DNA of 64,000 nucleotides from Hymenobacter sediminicola (GTDB lineage: Bacteria > Bacteroidota > Bacteroidia > Cytophagales > Hymenobacteraceae). The stretch is from assembly GCF_014250515.1 (NCBI RefSeq), contig NZ_CP060202.1:2105001-2169000 (forward strand). Reading direction: 5' to 3'. A model generated the notes under the pieces. That model was given only the letters and a program-made list of their open reading frames with translations. It searched no databases and was not told where the DNA came from. Shown here piece after piece: positions 52,454 to 62,107 of the stretch. Positions within the stretch are counted from its first letter, which is position 1. Each line of letters begins with the position of its first letter. The position numbers and the translations under genes were made by a program.

Positions 52454-52975
52454 CTACTCGATAGCAAACATGGATTTCAGCTCCGTAGCATCTTCCGGCT
52501 TCAGGCGGCCAGCCAGGAGCAGGCGGAGCTGGCGGCGGCGCAGGGCCCCCTCAAACAGGCTATGCTCCTCAGGCGTTTCCGGCACAGCTTCCGGCACATC
52601 TATCGGGCGGCCCGACTGGTCCACAGCTACAAAGGTGAAAAAGGCCTCGTTCGACTTGAATTTAGTGCCGCTCGGAATATCCTCGGCCCACACATCAATG
52701 TGCACTTCCATGCTGGAGCTGAAGGCCCGCGTCACCTGCGCCTGTAGCGTCACGACACTGCCCAGCTTGATGCCTTCCCGAAACGACACATTATCCACGG
52801 AAGCCGTCACAACGATGCGGTTGGAGTGCTTCTGGGCCGCAACGGCGGCGGCAATATCCATCAGGTGCATCATGCGGCCGCCCATCATATTGTTGAGCGT
52901 GTTGGTGTCGTTGGGCAGCACCAGCTCGGTCATTATCACGAACGAGTCTTTTACGGGCTTCTGTTTGCGCGTCAT
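52454..52975 (-). CDS. Acyl-CoA thioesterase (hotdog fold)
   Basis: A 173-residue hotdog protein: LVLPNDTNTLNNMMGGRMMHLMDIAAAVAAQKHSNRIVVTASVDNVSFREGIKLGSVVTLQAQVTRAFSSSMEVHIDVWAED matches the YciA/BACH-type acyl-CoA thioesterase family, with the Asp of LMDIAAA and the N of NMMGG conserved. It should hydrolyse medium- or long-chain acyl-CoA in the cytosol. A TATCTTTG -7 box lies 31 bases upstream. Confidence 0.92.
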   Translation of the reverse strand: MTRKQKPVKDSFVIMTELVLPNDTNTLNNMMGGRMMHLMDIAAAVAAQKHSNRIVVTASVDNVSFREGIKLGSVVTLQAQVTRAFSSSMEVHIDVWAEDIPSGTKFKSNEAFFTFVAVDQSGRPIDVPEAVPETPEEHSLFEGALRRRQLRLLLAGRLKPEDATELKSMFAIE

Positions 52976-53005
52976 GCAGGAATAGTTGATTCAGAGAAGA
53001 AGCCG

Positions 53006-53013
53006 CAAAGATA
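53006..53013 (-). promoter_or_regulatory. -7 box of the thioesterase gene (TATCTTTG)
   Basis: Exact match to TAnnTTTG on the - strand, 31 bases before the ATG. No TTG at the proper distance is seen. Confidence 0.5.
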
Positions 53014-53163
53014 AGCGGCGGCCGGCAGGGCAGTAGAGCCGGCGGCAAAATCCGCCTGCAATCCGGGTTCAGGCCTTGCATTGCGGGGCGCAAGCACTGC
53101 TGGAAACGACAGAAACACCAGAAGCTGAGGTATAAGCGTGCCGTGAGCGAGAGGCATACGCAC

Positions 53164-53202
53164 AAAAAAAGCCCCGCTTCCATGCAGGAGCGGGGCTTTT
53201 TT
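53164..53202. terminator. Terminator of the metalloprotease gene
   Basis: AAAAAAGCCCCGCT ... AGCGGGGCTTTTTT with a 10-base loop, 23 bases past the stop of the - strand gene. Confidence 0.85.
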
Positions 53203-53224
53203 CAGGTACTACTCAACCGGAGGG

Positions 53225-55438
53225 CTAGTTCACCAGCACTTTGGTTGTGAAGGTCTGCTGGCCCAGGGTCAGGTGCACGAGGTACACGCCGGCCGTTAGG
53301 GTTTTGCCATCAGCGCCCTGCAGGCGGATGGCGTGCGCACCTGCACCGTAGGTTTTACCGGCAATGCTGGTCACGTCGCGGCCCAGCATGTCAGTGAGGC
53401 GCACGGCGGCACGCTCAGCGGTGGGCAGCGTGAAGTGAACGGCCGTTTCGGCGGTCAGCGGGTTGGGATATACGCTGATGCCCCGGCGGGCCATTTCGGC
53501 GTCCTGCGTGCCCAGTGGGTCCAGAATCCGCACGTTGTCGAGGTAGATGGGGTTGCCGGCATTGCTGATAGCCACAAACCGCACCAGGAACCGCTGGCTG
53601 CCCTGATAAGCAGAGGACAGCGGCACAGTGATGGGCTGCCAGTCGGTCACCGAAGTGGGCGAGAAGCCAACCTGCGTCACGTTGCCTTTGGTGTTGAGGG
53701 CAGCAGCGCTGTACGTCAGCGGCGACGACCAGGTCACGCCGCAGTCGATGCTGAAGGAAACCCGCAGCACATCATTGATCGTGGCGGAACGACGGGCATA
53801 AGCCCGGTCGAAGACCAGCGTAGGTGTGCTGCTGATGCTCGACAAGTTGATGTTAGGCGAAATCAGAATGCTTTCCGTGCCATCCGTCAGGAAGTTATTG
53901 GGCGCCATCAGGTAGGCCGAGCCATTGCTGGCTACCCCAGTCACCCGCTGCCAGCTCAGCGGCTCGTCGCCGGGCTGGTTTGAGAGCACACGCCAGTTGC
54001 GGATAGGCGCGTTGGCGTAGTTCTGCGGGAAATTCTGGTTTTCGAACGACTCCACGAGTGGAGCCCGCTCGCCGGAGTTTACGCCCTGCACCTGCACCAG
54101 CTGCGTACGCGTGAGCGTGTCGCGGCCGTTAGGCGTGATGACGATCAGCGTTACATCGTAGGAGCCACCCGTCGGGTACGTAACGGTAGGGTTGCGGGCC
54201 GAGCTGGTAGCCGGCGTGCCACCGGGGAAACGCCAGTCGTACTGGGTAGTGGCCGCGTTGTAGGTGAAGTTGTAAGTATAGTCGGTGAAGGTGAGGCTGC
54301 TGCCCTCACACACGCTGGTCGCCGACGACTGGAACGCCGCTACCGGGGCGCAGGGAGCCGCCTGGAATCCGTCGCTGGTGCCGGTTTCGAGCAGATTCTG
54401 GGCCGATACCAGCGTATTGCGGCACAGGCGCGTGAGCGAAGCCCGCATCACCATTTTCTGGCCCGTCGTGAACATCTTGGCGCAGGTGGCATAGTCCATG
54501 TAGTTCTGGACGTTGGCCAAAATGCCGTTCGGGTTGTTGTTGGGCGTGGTGGAGCCGGTGGTGCTGTTCGGGTTGCAGGGACGGTAAGTAGTAGAAGGGC
54601 AGCCCGAGGTTACGCCCGAAGTGTTCGGCGTGTCGGCAATGCCGTCGTCGAGGCCGCAGTTGGCGGGGTCACCAGGAGTATTGGTGCCGCCCCAAGTATG
54701 CGGCAAACCGAAGTAGTGACCAACTTCGTGGGTAAGGGAACGGTTGCAGAAGTTGCTGCCGCAGGAGCGCCCGATGCTGGCAAACTGCGTGTTGCGAATC
54801 ACGATGCCATCGATGCCGGTGCCGGGGCAGGGCAGGTAGGCGTAGCCACCCGCGCCGCTGGCAATATTATCCACTACCCAGATATTGAGGTAACGGTTGG
54901 GGTCCCAGCGAATGAGGTCCTTTACGTTGTTGCCGGCCGAGGCCGTGAGCGACGAGTACGTACGGGTGATACCCGTGGTGCAGTTGCCGTCGGGGTCGAG
55001 CTTGGCCAAGCGGAAGCGGAAGCCCACGTTGGCGTAGAGCGGCTGGAACGCGGCAATAACGTCGGCGGTGTCGCGGTTGGTTTTGCTGTAGTCCTCGTTC
55101 AGAATGCGGATAGCATCATCTACCTGCGCATCGGAAATATTGGAAGCTCCACCCTGGTGAATAACGTGCACTACCACCGGCACCGTAACGTCAGGCGTGG
55201 CCAGAATGCGGGCCTGATCTTCCGCCGACATCATGGCCACGCCCTTGATAAAGGCGCGGTAGTCCTGCTCAGCGGCCGGATTGCGCCGCCATTCCAGCTG
55301 CTGCATGCTGTCGGAAGCGCAGCGGAAGCCATAGTACTGCTCCGGATAGCGGGTCCGAAGCTGCTGAGCTGAGGCCGAGAACTGCGTGAGCAGCACAGCC
55401 AGCAGGAGCAGCAATTTGGGTAAACGTTTGATCTGCAT
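53225..55438 (-). CDS. M43-family zinc metalloprotease with PKD domain and T9SS sorting tail
   Basis: A 737-residue secreted protease. It has a signal peptide (LLLLAVLLTQFSASA) and a M43/pappalysin (cytophagalysin) domain with VPVVVHVIHQGG, the zinc motif HEVGHYFGLPH at residues 237-247, and a Met-turn NYMDYATCAKMFT. A PKD-like domain follows near residues 370-455 (FPGGTPATSSARNPTVTYPTGGSYDVTLIV), then a jelly-roll-like part. The end is a type A T9SS sorting domain (ISVYPNPLTAETAVHFTLP ... AGVYLVHLTLGQQTFTTKVLVN). It should be exported across the outer membrane by T9SS. Probably scavenges protein or acts in predation; substrate unknown. Confidence 0.94.
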   Translation of the reverse strand: MQIKRLPKLLLLLAVLLTQFSASAQQLRTRYPEQYYGFRCASDSMQQLEWRRNPAAEQDYRAFIKGVAMMSAEDQARILATPDVTVPVVVHVIHQGGASNISDAQVDDAIRILNEDYSKTNRDTADVIAAFQPLYANVGFRFRLAKLDPDGNCTTGITRTYSSLTASAGNNVKDLIRWDPNRYLNIWVVDNIASGAGGYAYLPCPGTGIDGIVIRNTQFASIGRSCGSNFCNRSLTHEVGHYFGLPHTWGGTNTPGDPANCGLDDGIADTPNTSGVTSGCPSTTYRPCNPNSTTGSTTPNNNPNGILANVQNYMDYATCAKMFTTGQKMVMRASLTRLCRNTLVSAQNLLETGTSDGFQAAPCAPVAAFQSSATSVCEGSSLTFTDYTYNFTYNAATTQYDWRFPGGTPATSSARNPTVTYPTGGSYDVTLIVITPNGRDTLTRTQLVQVQGVNSGERAPLVESFENQNFPQNYANAPIRNWRVLSNQPGDEPLSWQRVTGVASNGSAYLMAPNNFLTDGTESILISPNINLSSISSTPTLVFDRAYARRSATINDVLRVSFSIDCGVTWSSPLTYSAAALNTKGNVTQVGFSPTSVTDWQPITVPLSSAYQGSQRFLVRFVAISNAGNPIYLDNVRILDPLGTQDAEMARRGISVYPNPLTAETAVHFTLPTAERAAVRLTDMLGRDVTSIAGKTYGAGAHAIRLQGADGKTLTAGVYLVHLTLGQQTFTTKVLVN

Positions 55439-55491
55439 TTAAACAGAGAAAAGGATGAAAAAAAGAGTAAAACCAGGGTGCCGAACCTGCC

Positions 55492-55532
55492 GAAAAAGAA
55501 ACCGGAAGGCCTGCCTGGCAGGTACTTCCGGT
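55492..55532 (-). terminator. Terminator of pcm
   Basis: ACCGGAAG ... CTTCCGGT with an inner CTGCC/GGCAG stem (55501-55532), followed on the - strand by TTTCTTTTT. It lies in the leader between pcm and the protease gene. Confidence 0.65.
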
Positions 55533-55597
55533 AAGGACACAGATAAGGACCGACAAGTTACAACACGGCTGCATAATTTATGCGCCGACCAGTGAGC

Positions 55598-56251
55598 CTA
55601 GCTGTTCCAGCCGGCCTGGCCAAGCAGCGGCACAAACCGAAACTCCTCAAACTGCTCACGGGTAAACTCTTCTTCGCTCACACGGGTTACGCGTACCATG
55701 CGCTGCACCTGTGCGTCGCCCACAGGAATGACCAGGCAGCCGCCTACCCGCAGCTGCCGCAGCAGCGGGCGGGGCAGGGTTGGGGAGCCGGCCGTCACCA
55801 GAATCCGGTCGAAGGGGGCATGCTGGGGCAGGCCCAGGGAACCGTCGCCGCAGAACAGGTGCGCCGCGCGGTGCATGTGCGCCAGGCGGCGGCGGGTGCG
55901 CTCAAACAGTACGGGCTGGTATTCGATGCTGTAGACGTGCGGCGTTAGTTCCAGCAGCACGCAGCACTGGTAGCCTGAGCCCGTCCCGATTTCCAGCACG
56001 CGGTGCTGCGGCTCGGGGGCCAGCAGCTCGGTCTGGTACGCTACCGTGTAAGGCTGCGAAATGGTCTGGCCCTCGCCAATGGGAAATGCTTTGTCCTGGT
56101 AGGCGTGCTGCTGGAAGGCGGCCTCGAAGAAAGCATGCCGCGGCACGGCTTGTACCGCACTGAGTACCCGCTCACTGCGGATGCCTTTGCGGCGCAACTC
56201 TTCTACAAGGGCGCGGCGCTGGCCACGGTGTCGGTAGGTATCGGCGTGCAT
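55598..56251 (-). CDS. pcm: Protein-L-isoaspartate O-methyltransferase
   Basis: A 217-residue repair methyltransferase that uses SAM to mark isoaspartyl residues. Motifs: LVEELRRKGIRSERVLSAVQAVPRHAFF, YQDKAFPIGEGQTISQPYTVAYQTELL, the SAM loop VLEIGTGSGYQCCVLLEL, and PLLRQLRVGGCLVIPVGD. Length fits Pcm. The start is the ATG of MHADTYRHRGQRR. The gene is followed by a probable terminator. Confidence 0.94.
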   Translation of the reverse strand: MHADTYRHRGQRRALVEELRRKGIRSERVLSAVQAVPRHAFFEAAFQQHAYQDKAFPIGEGQTISQPYTVAYQTELLAPEPQHRVLEIGTGSGYQCCVLLELTPHVYSIEYQPVLFERTRRRLAHMHRAAHLFCGDGSLGLPQHAPFDRILVTAGSPTLPRPLLRQLRVGGCLVIPVGDAQVQRMVRVTRVSEEEFTREQFEEFRFVPLLGQAGWNS

Positions 56252-56303
56252 AAGCAGGAGAGGAGCGGGCCAGTAGAAACCTATGGAATCCGGTTTATTG
56301 CCC

Positions 56304-56311
56304 TACCTTTG
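56304..56311 (+). promoter_or_regulatory. -7 box of the sugar transferase gene (TACCTTTG)
   Basis: Exact match to TAnnTTTG, 47 bases before the GTG start. This supports the GTG rather than an ATG farther upstream. No TTG with correct spacing is visible. Confidence 0.5.
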
Positions 56312-56358
56312 CTACACCCCAAAACAGGCCGCAGAGGCCCGTTGGGGCAGTTGTTCTG

Positions 56359-57846
56359 GTGCGAAAGTACCCATTCGTGCCCATAAAACCATCTGCTGGC
56401 TTTCCCGCCGCCCCGATTGCGCCGCCCTTGATTCGCACTATCCAACTACTGAAGCTGATAGCCGCCGACTTTCTGGCAGCCCTGTTGGCCTGGGTGTGTT
56501 TCTATATCGCACGCAAGTACCTGCTCAATGAAATGACGGGCTACCGGTTCACGGAAGGCGTGCTGTTCGACCTGACCGGCTCCGCTATTTTCATTGCCGC
56601 CTTCTGGACCGCGCTGTACGCTCTGATTGGCGAATACCGCGACATTTTTCGCAAGTCGCGCTTGGCCGAGATTATCCGGCTGGCTCGCGTATCGGTGCTG
56701 GGGGCGGTGGTTATTTTCTTCGTGCTGCTCCTCGACGACGAGGGCGTGCAGAACTACCGCTCGTACTACAAAACCATTTCCGCCTACTTCCTGCTGCATT
56801 TCACCATTACGGCCGTGCTGCGCACCTGGGCCGTGAGCAGCGTGCAGCATCTGGTGCGCAACGGCACTATTTACTTCAATACGCTGCTGGTGGGCTCCAA
56901 TGCGCTGGCCCTGGAAACGCTGCAGGAGCTGCGCCGCACCGGCCGCCACCTGGGCCTGAAGCTGGTAGGCTACGCACCCATTGAGGAAGGCACCGTGGAC
57001 GCAGCGCTGGCGGCCGAATTGCCCGCCCGCGGCTCCTACCGCCGCCTGCCGGCTCTGGTTCGGGCGCTCAAAATCGAGCAGATTGTTATTGCCATTGAGC
57101 CCAGTGAACACCGCGTGATTGAGGAGATTCTGACGCTGCTGGAAGGCACCCCAGCCCGTGTCAGCATCCTGCCCGACCTGTACCAGATGCTGCTGGGCTC
57201 GGTGAAGGTGAGCCACGTATTCGGTACGCCGCTCATTGAAATCAAGCAGGATCTGCTGCCGGTGTGGCAAAAGGTGCTTAAGCGCGTTATTGATGTTACT
57301 GCGTCGGCGCTGTTTCTGCTGCTGGCCTGGCCCGTGTATGCCTTCACGGCCATCATGGTAAAACTGTCGTCGCCGGGACCGGTATTCTACTCGCAGGAGC
57401 GCATCGGGCGGCAGGGGCACCCGTTCCGCATCTACAAGTTCCGCTCGATGTATACCGACGCCGAGAAGCAGGGTCCATCGCTCAGCTCCGACCACGACCC
57501 ACGCATTACGCCCTGGGGCCGGTTTATGCGCAAAGTCCGGCTCGATGAGCTGCCGCAGTTCTGGAACGTCATCAAGGGCGACATGAGCATTGTGGGGCCG
57601 CGGCCCGAGCGACAGTTTTTCATCGACCAGATTGTGAAGATTGCGCCTCACTACCGCCATTTGCACCGCGTGCGGCCCGGCCTCACCAGCCTCGGGCAAG
57701 TGAAATATGGCTACGCTGAAACCGTAGCCCAGATGGTAGAACGGCTCAAGTTCGACATCCTCTACATCGAAAACATGAGCCTAGCTATGGACTTTCGCGT
57801 GCTGCTCTACACGCTCAAAATCATCATGGAAGGCCGGGGGAAATAG
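56359..57846 (+). CDS. Polyprenyl-phosphate sugar phosphotransferase (WbaP/EpsE-like)
   Basis: A 495-residue membrane enzyme that starts exopolysaccharide or O-antigen repeat synthesis by moving a sugar-1-phosphate to undecaprenyl phosphate. Four N-terminal spans (LIAADFLAALLAWVCFYIA and following) precede a nucleotide-binding-like middle domain with NTLLVGSNALALETLQELRR. The catalytic C-terminal bacterial sugar transferase domain has KRVIDVTASALFLLLAWPVYAFTAIMVKLSSPGPVFYSQERIGRQGHPFRIYKFRSM and RKVRLDELPQFWNVIKGDMSIVGPRPE. The start is GTG. No glycosyltransferase cluster is within the window. Confidence 0.92.
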   Translation: MRKYPFVPIKPSAGFPAAPIAPPLIRTIQLLKLIAADFLAALLAWVCFYIARKYLLNEMTGYRFTEGVLFDLTGSAIFIAAFWTALYALIGEYRDIFRKSRLAEIIRLARVSVLGAVVIFFVLLLDDEGVQNYRSYYKTISAYFLLHFTITAVLRTWAVSSVQHLVRNGTIYFNTLLVGSNALALETLQELRRTGRHLGLKLVGYAPIEEGTVDAALAAELPARGSYRRLPALVRALKIEQIVIAIEPSEHRVIEEILTLLEGTPARVSILPDLYQMLLGSVKVSHVFGTPLIEIKQDLLPVWQKVLKRVIDVTASALFLLLAWPVYAFTAIMVKLSSPGPVFYSQERIGRQGHPFRIYKFRSMYTDAEKQGPSLSSDHDPRITPWGRFMRKVRLDELPQFWNVIKGDMSIVGPRPERQFFIDQIVKIAPHYRHLHRVRPGLTSLGQVKYGYAETVAQMVERLKFDILYIENMSLAMDFRVLLYTLKIIMEGRGK

Positions 57847-57918
57847 ATTGGCTGCGTGAATTGTTAAAGAGGTAGCCGTTTATTCCAGCCGCGCATCACC
57901 ACTCAGTACAGCAACATC

Positions 57919-58509
57919 ATGTTTACCGGAATCATAGAAGGCCTAGGCACTATTGCGCAGGTTCGCCGCGAAGGCAGCAACATCCATTTTACCGTGCAGT
58001 CACCGTTTGCGGCCGAGTTGAAGATTGACCAGAGCGTGGCCCACGACGGCGTGTGCCTGACCGTAGTAGCCGTGGACGGCATGGCAGGTACCCACGTGGT
58101 AACGGCCATTGACGAGACGCTGCAGAAAACCAATCTGGCGCACTGGCAGCCCGGCCGCCGCGTGAATCTGGAGCGCTGCCTGGCCGCTAACGGCCGCTTC
58201 GATGGCCACATTGTGCAGGGCCACGTGGACCTGACGGCGGAATGTGAGGCCGTGGAAGACCAGAACGGCTCTTGGCTCTACCGGTTCCGGCATGCGCCCG
58301 GCCCCGGCCGCGTGACCGTGGAAAAAGGCTCTATCTGCATCAACGGTACCAGCCTCACCTGCTTCAATAGCACCGACGGCGGTTTCTCGGTGGCCATCAT
58401 TCCGTATACCTACGAGCACACCACGTTCCAGGACCTGCGGCCGGGCCACCAAGTGAATCTGGAATTCGACATCGTGGGCAAGTACGTGGCCAAATTGCTA
58501 GGCAAATAG
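57919..58509 (+). CDS. ribE: Riboflavin synthase alpha chain
   Basis: Joins two 6,7-dimethyl-8-ribityllumazine molecules to give riboflavin. 196 residues, two lumazine-binding repeats: MFTGIIEGLGTIAQV with SVAHDGVCLTVVA, and GHIVQGHVDLTAE with GSICINGTSLTCF. Both duplicated blocks are clear. The start is the ATG of MFTGIIEG, the normal start. The next gene begins 5 bases after the stop. No other rib gene is nearby and no FMN riboswitch is seen in the leader. Confidence 0.97.
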   Translation: MFTGIIEGLGTIAQVRREGSNIHFTVQSPFAAELKIDQSVAHDGVCLTVVAVDGMAGTHVVTAIDETLQKTNLAHWQPGRRVNLERCLAANGRFDGHIVQGHVDLTAECEAVEDQNGSWLYRFRHAPGPGRVTVEKGSICINGTSLTCFNSTDGGFSVAIIPYTYEHTTFQDLRPGHQVNLEFDIVGKYVAKLLGK

Positions 58510-58514
58510 ACGGC

Positions 58515-59225
58515 ATGTGGCCTATGCGCATAGTAGGGACTATTCTAGTGGTATTGCTAGCCCATGTTAGCCAAGCGCAGGGCGTGCGGGGCACCTGGTA
58601 CCTGATTCATCGTAGCGGGCTGGTGCAGTTCACCATTGGCGCCGACAGCCTGCTGAGCAAGCGCCTTTTTCCGGACTTTTCCCCTAAACAGGAGCCGCCC
58701 ACTGCCAATGGCTACGAGCAGATAGTGTCTGTAGCCAACCGCCAGCTGATAATTTCCCGCAGCAGAAAAGAGCCGGCCGCTTACGCTGCGGTGACCTTAT
58801 TCGATGTAGTGCCCGGACGGCATTTCAAGATGGCCTGGAACGCCCCGGATACTACCGCCGCTAGTGTGGCCGCCTTGGTGCAGCTGCATGCCCAAGACCG
58901 CCGGCCGCTTTTTGGCTACTACTATTTTCACCACGACTATATCGATGCGCTTCGGAAAATGAAGGCACCGGAAACCATGACCAAGCCGGATTTCGATGCC
59001 TTTCTTACCCAGTATGCCAATCGGCTGAAGGAGTCGGCTGAGACATTCAGGAAATACAATTACGGGTACGTCGCGGCTACCTACAATTTTGAGTTACTGG
59101 TGCAGGCGCTGTTTGAACAGGGGTACAACCCGTTGCAGAACGTGCGTACTATGGAGACTCTTTTTAAGCGGTTCTATGATGAGCAAGGGCTGGAGGACGC
59201 CCTAAAAGCGCGAATGAAGCCCTAG
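58515..59225 (+). CDS. Hypothetical exported protein downstream of ribE
   Basis: A 236-residue protein with a signal peptide (MRIVGTILVVLLAHVSQAQ). After it GTWYLIHRSGLVQFTIGADSLLSKRLFPDFS resembles a lipocalin-like strand start, but no family is recognised. The C-terminal half is helical and rich in Tyr and Phe (FGYYYFHHDYIDALRKMKAP, ATYNFELLVQALFEQGYNPLQNVRTM). Two starts are possible: 58515 (MWPM) and 58524 (MRIV). It may be in an operon with ribE because of the 5-base spacing; a functional link is not obvious. Confidence 0.72.
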   Translation: MWPMRIVGTILVVLLAHVSQAQGVRGTWYLIHRSGLVQFTIGADSLLSKRLFPDFSPKQEPPTANGYEQIVSVANRQLIISRSRKEPAAYAAVTLFDVVPGRHFKMAWNAPDTTAASVAALVQLHAQDRRPLFGYYYFHHDYIDALRKMKAPETMTKPDFDAFLTQYANRLKESAETFRKYNYGYVAATYNFELLVQALFEQGYNPLQNVRTMETLFKRFYDEQGLEDALKARMKP

Positions 59226-59422
59226 CATGTTCCACTTGCTACGCAGGCGTTTGCGCCTGCCTGTCCCGCAGTAAGGTTACCTGGCCGACGAGTGTAGAAT
59301 AGAGCGACAATAGGCCATATTTACAGCACGTGCTCGTTCGGTTTAGCAAGCCTTCGTGTGCATCGCCTGACTGGGGCCTAACCCTTTAGGTTGTTTTTAG
59401 AGCCGATTAAGCCTTATTCCGC

Positions 59423-62107
59423 TCAAACAGCTCTGGCAGCAACCCTGTCTGTAACTGCCCCTATATGGCGTGTAGGCAACTTACGCCAGCTGAAAATGTG
59501 GTGTAGCAGAGGGCCTAGCCCCAGTACGGCGCCGGCCGGAACCAGAACAAGCAACAACGCCGGAAGCGTGAGAGGTTGGATGCCCAGAAGCTGACGAAAC
59601 AGAGGCAGGTAGTAAGAAAGCAGCAGCAGAATGGTGCACAAAGCCAGCGCCAGCCAGACGTAGCGGTTGCGCAGTACATCATTGTCGGTGAAGTGCCGGT
59701 GCCGGCTGCCGGCCATATTGGACACGTGCACAAGCTGCGCAGTAGCCAGACCGTAAAACAGGATGGTGGTGGCCGTGGCAGGCCCGAAACCGAAGTGGTG
59801 GCGGGCCACATAATAGCAGCCCAGCAAGGCCGCTGTCATTAGCGCGGCATAGGCGCCGGCCAGTTGCCAATCCGTGGGGCGCATCATGGGGCTTTGCGGA
59901 TCGTGGGGAGGCTGCTCCATGACGTGGCGGCTGCCTTTGCCCACACTCAGGGCCAGCGCCGGGAAAACATCGGTGAGCAGGTTGAGAAACAGAATCTGTA
60001 GCGGAAGCAGCACCGAATCAACTCCCGCCAGGCCCGCCGCAAGCACCACGAGCAGTTCGCTCAGGTTGCAGGAAACCAGATATAACACGAAGCGGCGGAT
60101 GTTGGTAAAAATAATGCGGCCCTGCTCCACAGCCGCCACCACGGAAGCAAATGAGTCGTCGCGTAGCACCAGCGAGGCGGCTTCGCTGGCCACCTGCGTG
60201 CCATGCAGCCCCATAGCCACCCCGATATCGGCCTTTTTTAGCGCCGGCGCATCATTCACGCCGTCACCTATCATGGCCACCACATGGCCCTGCTGCTGGT
60301 AGTAGCTGATAAGGTCTAGTTTCTGGGCCGGACTGACGCGGGCAAATACGCAGGTCTGCTGGAGGCCGTGGCCGGGCACTGCAGGCTGGGCCAGCAGCGC
60401 GGCCAATTCGCTGCCGGTGATAGTCAATTCGGCAGTTTCGGGGGCCAGATGTACCTGCCGGGCAACAGTGAGGGCCGTGGCCGGATGGTCGCCGGTGACC
60501 ATAAGTACCCGAATACCGGCCCGCTGGCAAGCCTCAATGGCCGGAATAACTTCGGGCCGGGCCGGGTCGAGAAAGGCAACCATCCCTAGCCAGGTCAGGT
60601 CACGGGCCAGGTCAGTCGGGTTTTCATCGGTCTGTATGCGCTGGGCCAAGGCCAGGGTGCGCAGGCCGGTTTGGGCCAGCTGCTCGGCGCGCAGCAGCCA
60701 TTCGGCCTGCTCAGCCACCGCCAACGGTAAGGCCCCCGTGGCCGCTTGCTGCCGCATGCACAGGCGCAGCACATCCTCCGCCGCGCCTTTCACCGTAACC
60801 AGGCTGCCCGCGTTGGGCTGCCGGTGCAGCGTGGCCATCAGGCGGGTATCGGAGTTAAATGGCTGCTCTGCCAGCCGCGTCATAGCCTGAACATCAGCTA
60901 CTGCAAAATGGCTTTCGGCGGCCAGCGCCAGCAAGGCTACTTCCAGCGGGTCGCCAAGCGCGGCTTCGGGATGCGCCGACGAATAGGTTGCGTTGTTGCA
61001 GAGTACGGCGGCCCGCAGCAGCCGCTGATACGCTTCACCGGCAGCCACAGCTTGCATGTGTCCTGTTGTAGGCGGAAAAGTTAGCTGGGCTTCGGGCAGC
61101 CAGACGGTATGCACTGCCATTTGGTTCTGGGTAAGCGTACCGGTCTTGTCGGTGAAGATGATGTCGGTGCTGCCCAGCGTTTCCACGGCTGCCAGGCGCT
61201 TCACCAGTACCTGACGGTGCGCCAGCCGCAGCATGCCGTAGGCCAAGGCCAGCGTAGCCACAATGGCCATGCCTTCGGGAATAGCGGCCACAGCCAGCAC
61301 AATAGCCGTTTCCAGGAGCAAATGAACCGGCTTGCCCCGCCACAAACCCAGCAGCACATACAGGCCAGCCAGCCCAACTGTGAGCATCACGAGTTGACGG
61401 GTAAGGCGGGCCAGCTTGGCCTCCAGAGGAGTAGCTGTGCGTTCGGCCTGCTGCATAAGCCGGGCAATTTCGCCGAGCTGCGTACCGCCGCCTACCCCCG
61501 TCACAGTGGCGCGCCCGGTACCATTTACCACGGCTGTGCCTTTGAACAACAGCCCGCCAGTCTGCTCCGTTGGCGGAACTGCAGTAGCAGGAAGTGTTTT
61601 ACTGACCGGCATCGACTCCCCGGTGAGGGTTGATTCGTTGACCTGCAGCTGCTGGGCCTCAAACAGGCGTGAGTCGGCGGCTACCACTTCGCCCGCTTCC
61701 ACCAGCAGCACGTCGCCCACAGTTACTTCATCGGAAGGAATGGCGCGTACCTGCCCCTCGCGCAGCACCCGGGCGGTGGTCTGGCCCAGGCGGCGCAGTG
61801 CCGTCATCGAGGCCTGCGCATTCCATTCGAGCCAGAAACCGATACCGGCATTAATCAGAACGACAGCCAAGATGGCGTAACCTTCCGCGTAATCATGGAA
61901 AGCAAAGGAGAAAATGGCGGCACCACTGAGTACCGCCACGATGAGGCTGCGGAACTGCCGCAGTAGCACCCGTACCCAGGAGTCGGGGGGCGTGGCTTCC
62001 ACCGCATTCGGACCGTAGCGCTGTTGCCTCGCCCGGGCTTCGGCCTCCGTAAGTCCTAGGGCGCGCACAGGTTGTGCAATAGACTTGGGTTCAGATAGTT
62101 CGGGCAT
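59423..62107 (-). CDS. Cation-transporting P-type ATPase (type IIA-like)
   Basis: A 894-residue P-type ATPase. The N terminus has LTEAEARARQQRYGPN, TGES in NESTLTGESMPVSKT, the M4 motif AAIPEGMAIVATLALAYGM (PEGM where SERCA has PEGL), the phosphorylation motif TDKTGTLTQNQMAVHTV (Asp near residue 322), MVTGDHPATALTVARQ, and MIGDGVNDAPALKKADIGVAMG. The C terminus has further spans ending HHIFSW. It resembles calcium-pumping ATPases (PMR1/SERCA); the ion is an inference. The start is the ATG of MPELSEPKS. It is divergent from ldhA across 349 bases. Confidence 0.92.
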   Translation of the reverse strand: MPELSEPKSIAQPVRALGLTEAEARARQQRYGPNAVEATPPDSWVRVLLRQFRSLIVAVLSGAAIFSFAFHDYAEGYAILAVVLINAGIGFWLEWNAQASMTALRRLGQTTARVLREGQVRAIPSDEVTVGDVLLVEAGEVVAADSRLFEAQQLQVNESTLTGESMPVSKTLPATAVPPTEQTGGLLFKGTAVVNGTGRATVTGVGGGTQLGEIARLMQQAERTATPLEAKLARLTRQLVMLTVGLAGLYVLLGLWRGKPVHLLLETAIVLAVAAIPEGMAIVATLALAYGMLRLAHRQVLVKRLAAVETLGSTDIIFTDKTGTLTQNQMAVHTVWLPEAQLTFPPTTGHMQAVAAGEAYQRLLRAAVLCNNATYSSAHPEAALGDPLEVALLALAAESHFAVADVQAMTRLAEQPFNSDTRLMATLHRQPNAGSLVTVKGAAEDVLRLCMRQQAATGALPLAVAEQAEWLLRAEQLAQTGLRTLALAQRIQTDENPTDLARDLTWLGMVAFLDPARPEVIPAIEACQRAGIRVLMVTGDHPATALTVARQVHLAPETAELTITGSELAALLAQPAVPGHGLQQTCVFARVSPAQKLDLISYYQQQGHVVAMIGDGVNDAPALKKADIGVAMGLHGTQVASEAASLVLRDDSFASVVAAVEQGRIIFTNIRRFVLYLVSCNLSELLVVLAAGLAGVDSVLLPLQILFLNLLTDVFPALALSVGKGSRHVMEQPPHDPQSPMMRPTDWQLAGAYAALMTAALLGCYYVARHHFGFGPATATTILFYGLATAQLVHVSNMAGSRHRHFTDNDVLRNRYVWLALALCTILLLLSYYLPLFRQLLGIQPLTLPALLLVLVPAGAVLGLGPLLHHIFSWRKLPTRHIGAVTDRVAARAV

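Noticed and set aside
56446-57699. 417-codon frame opposite the sugar transferase
   Set aside because: Antisense shadow, Gln/His-rich text with no domain.
59242-59262. GCAGGCG-tttg-CGCCTGC hairpin after the exported protein gene
   Set aside because: Short stem with no T-run; too weak to call a terminator.
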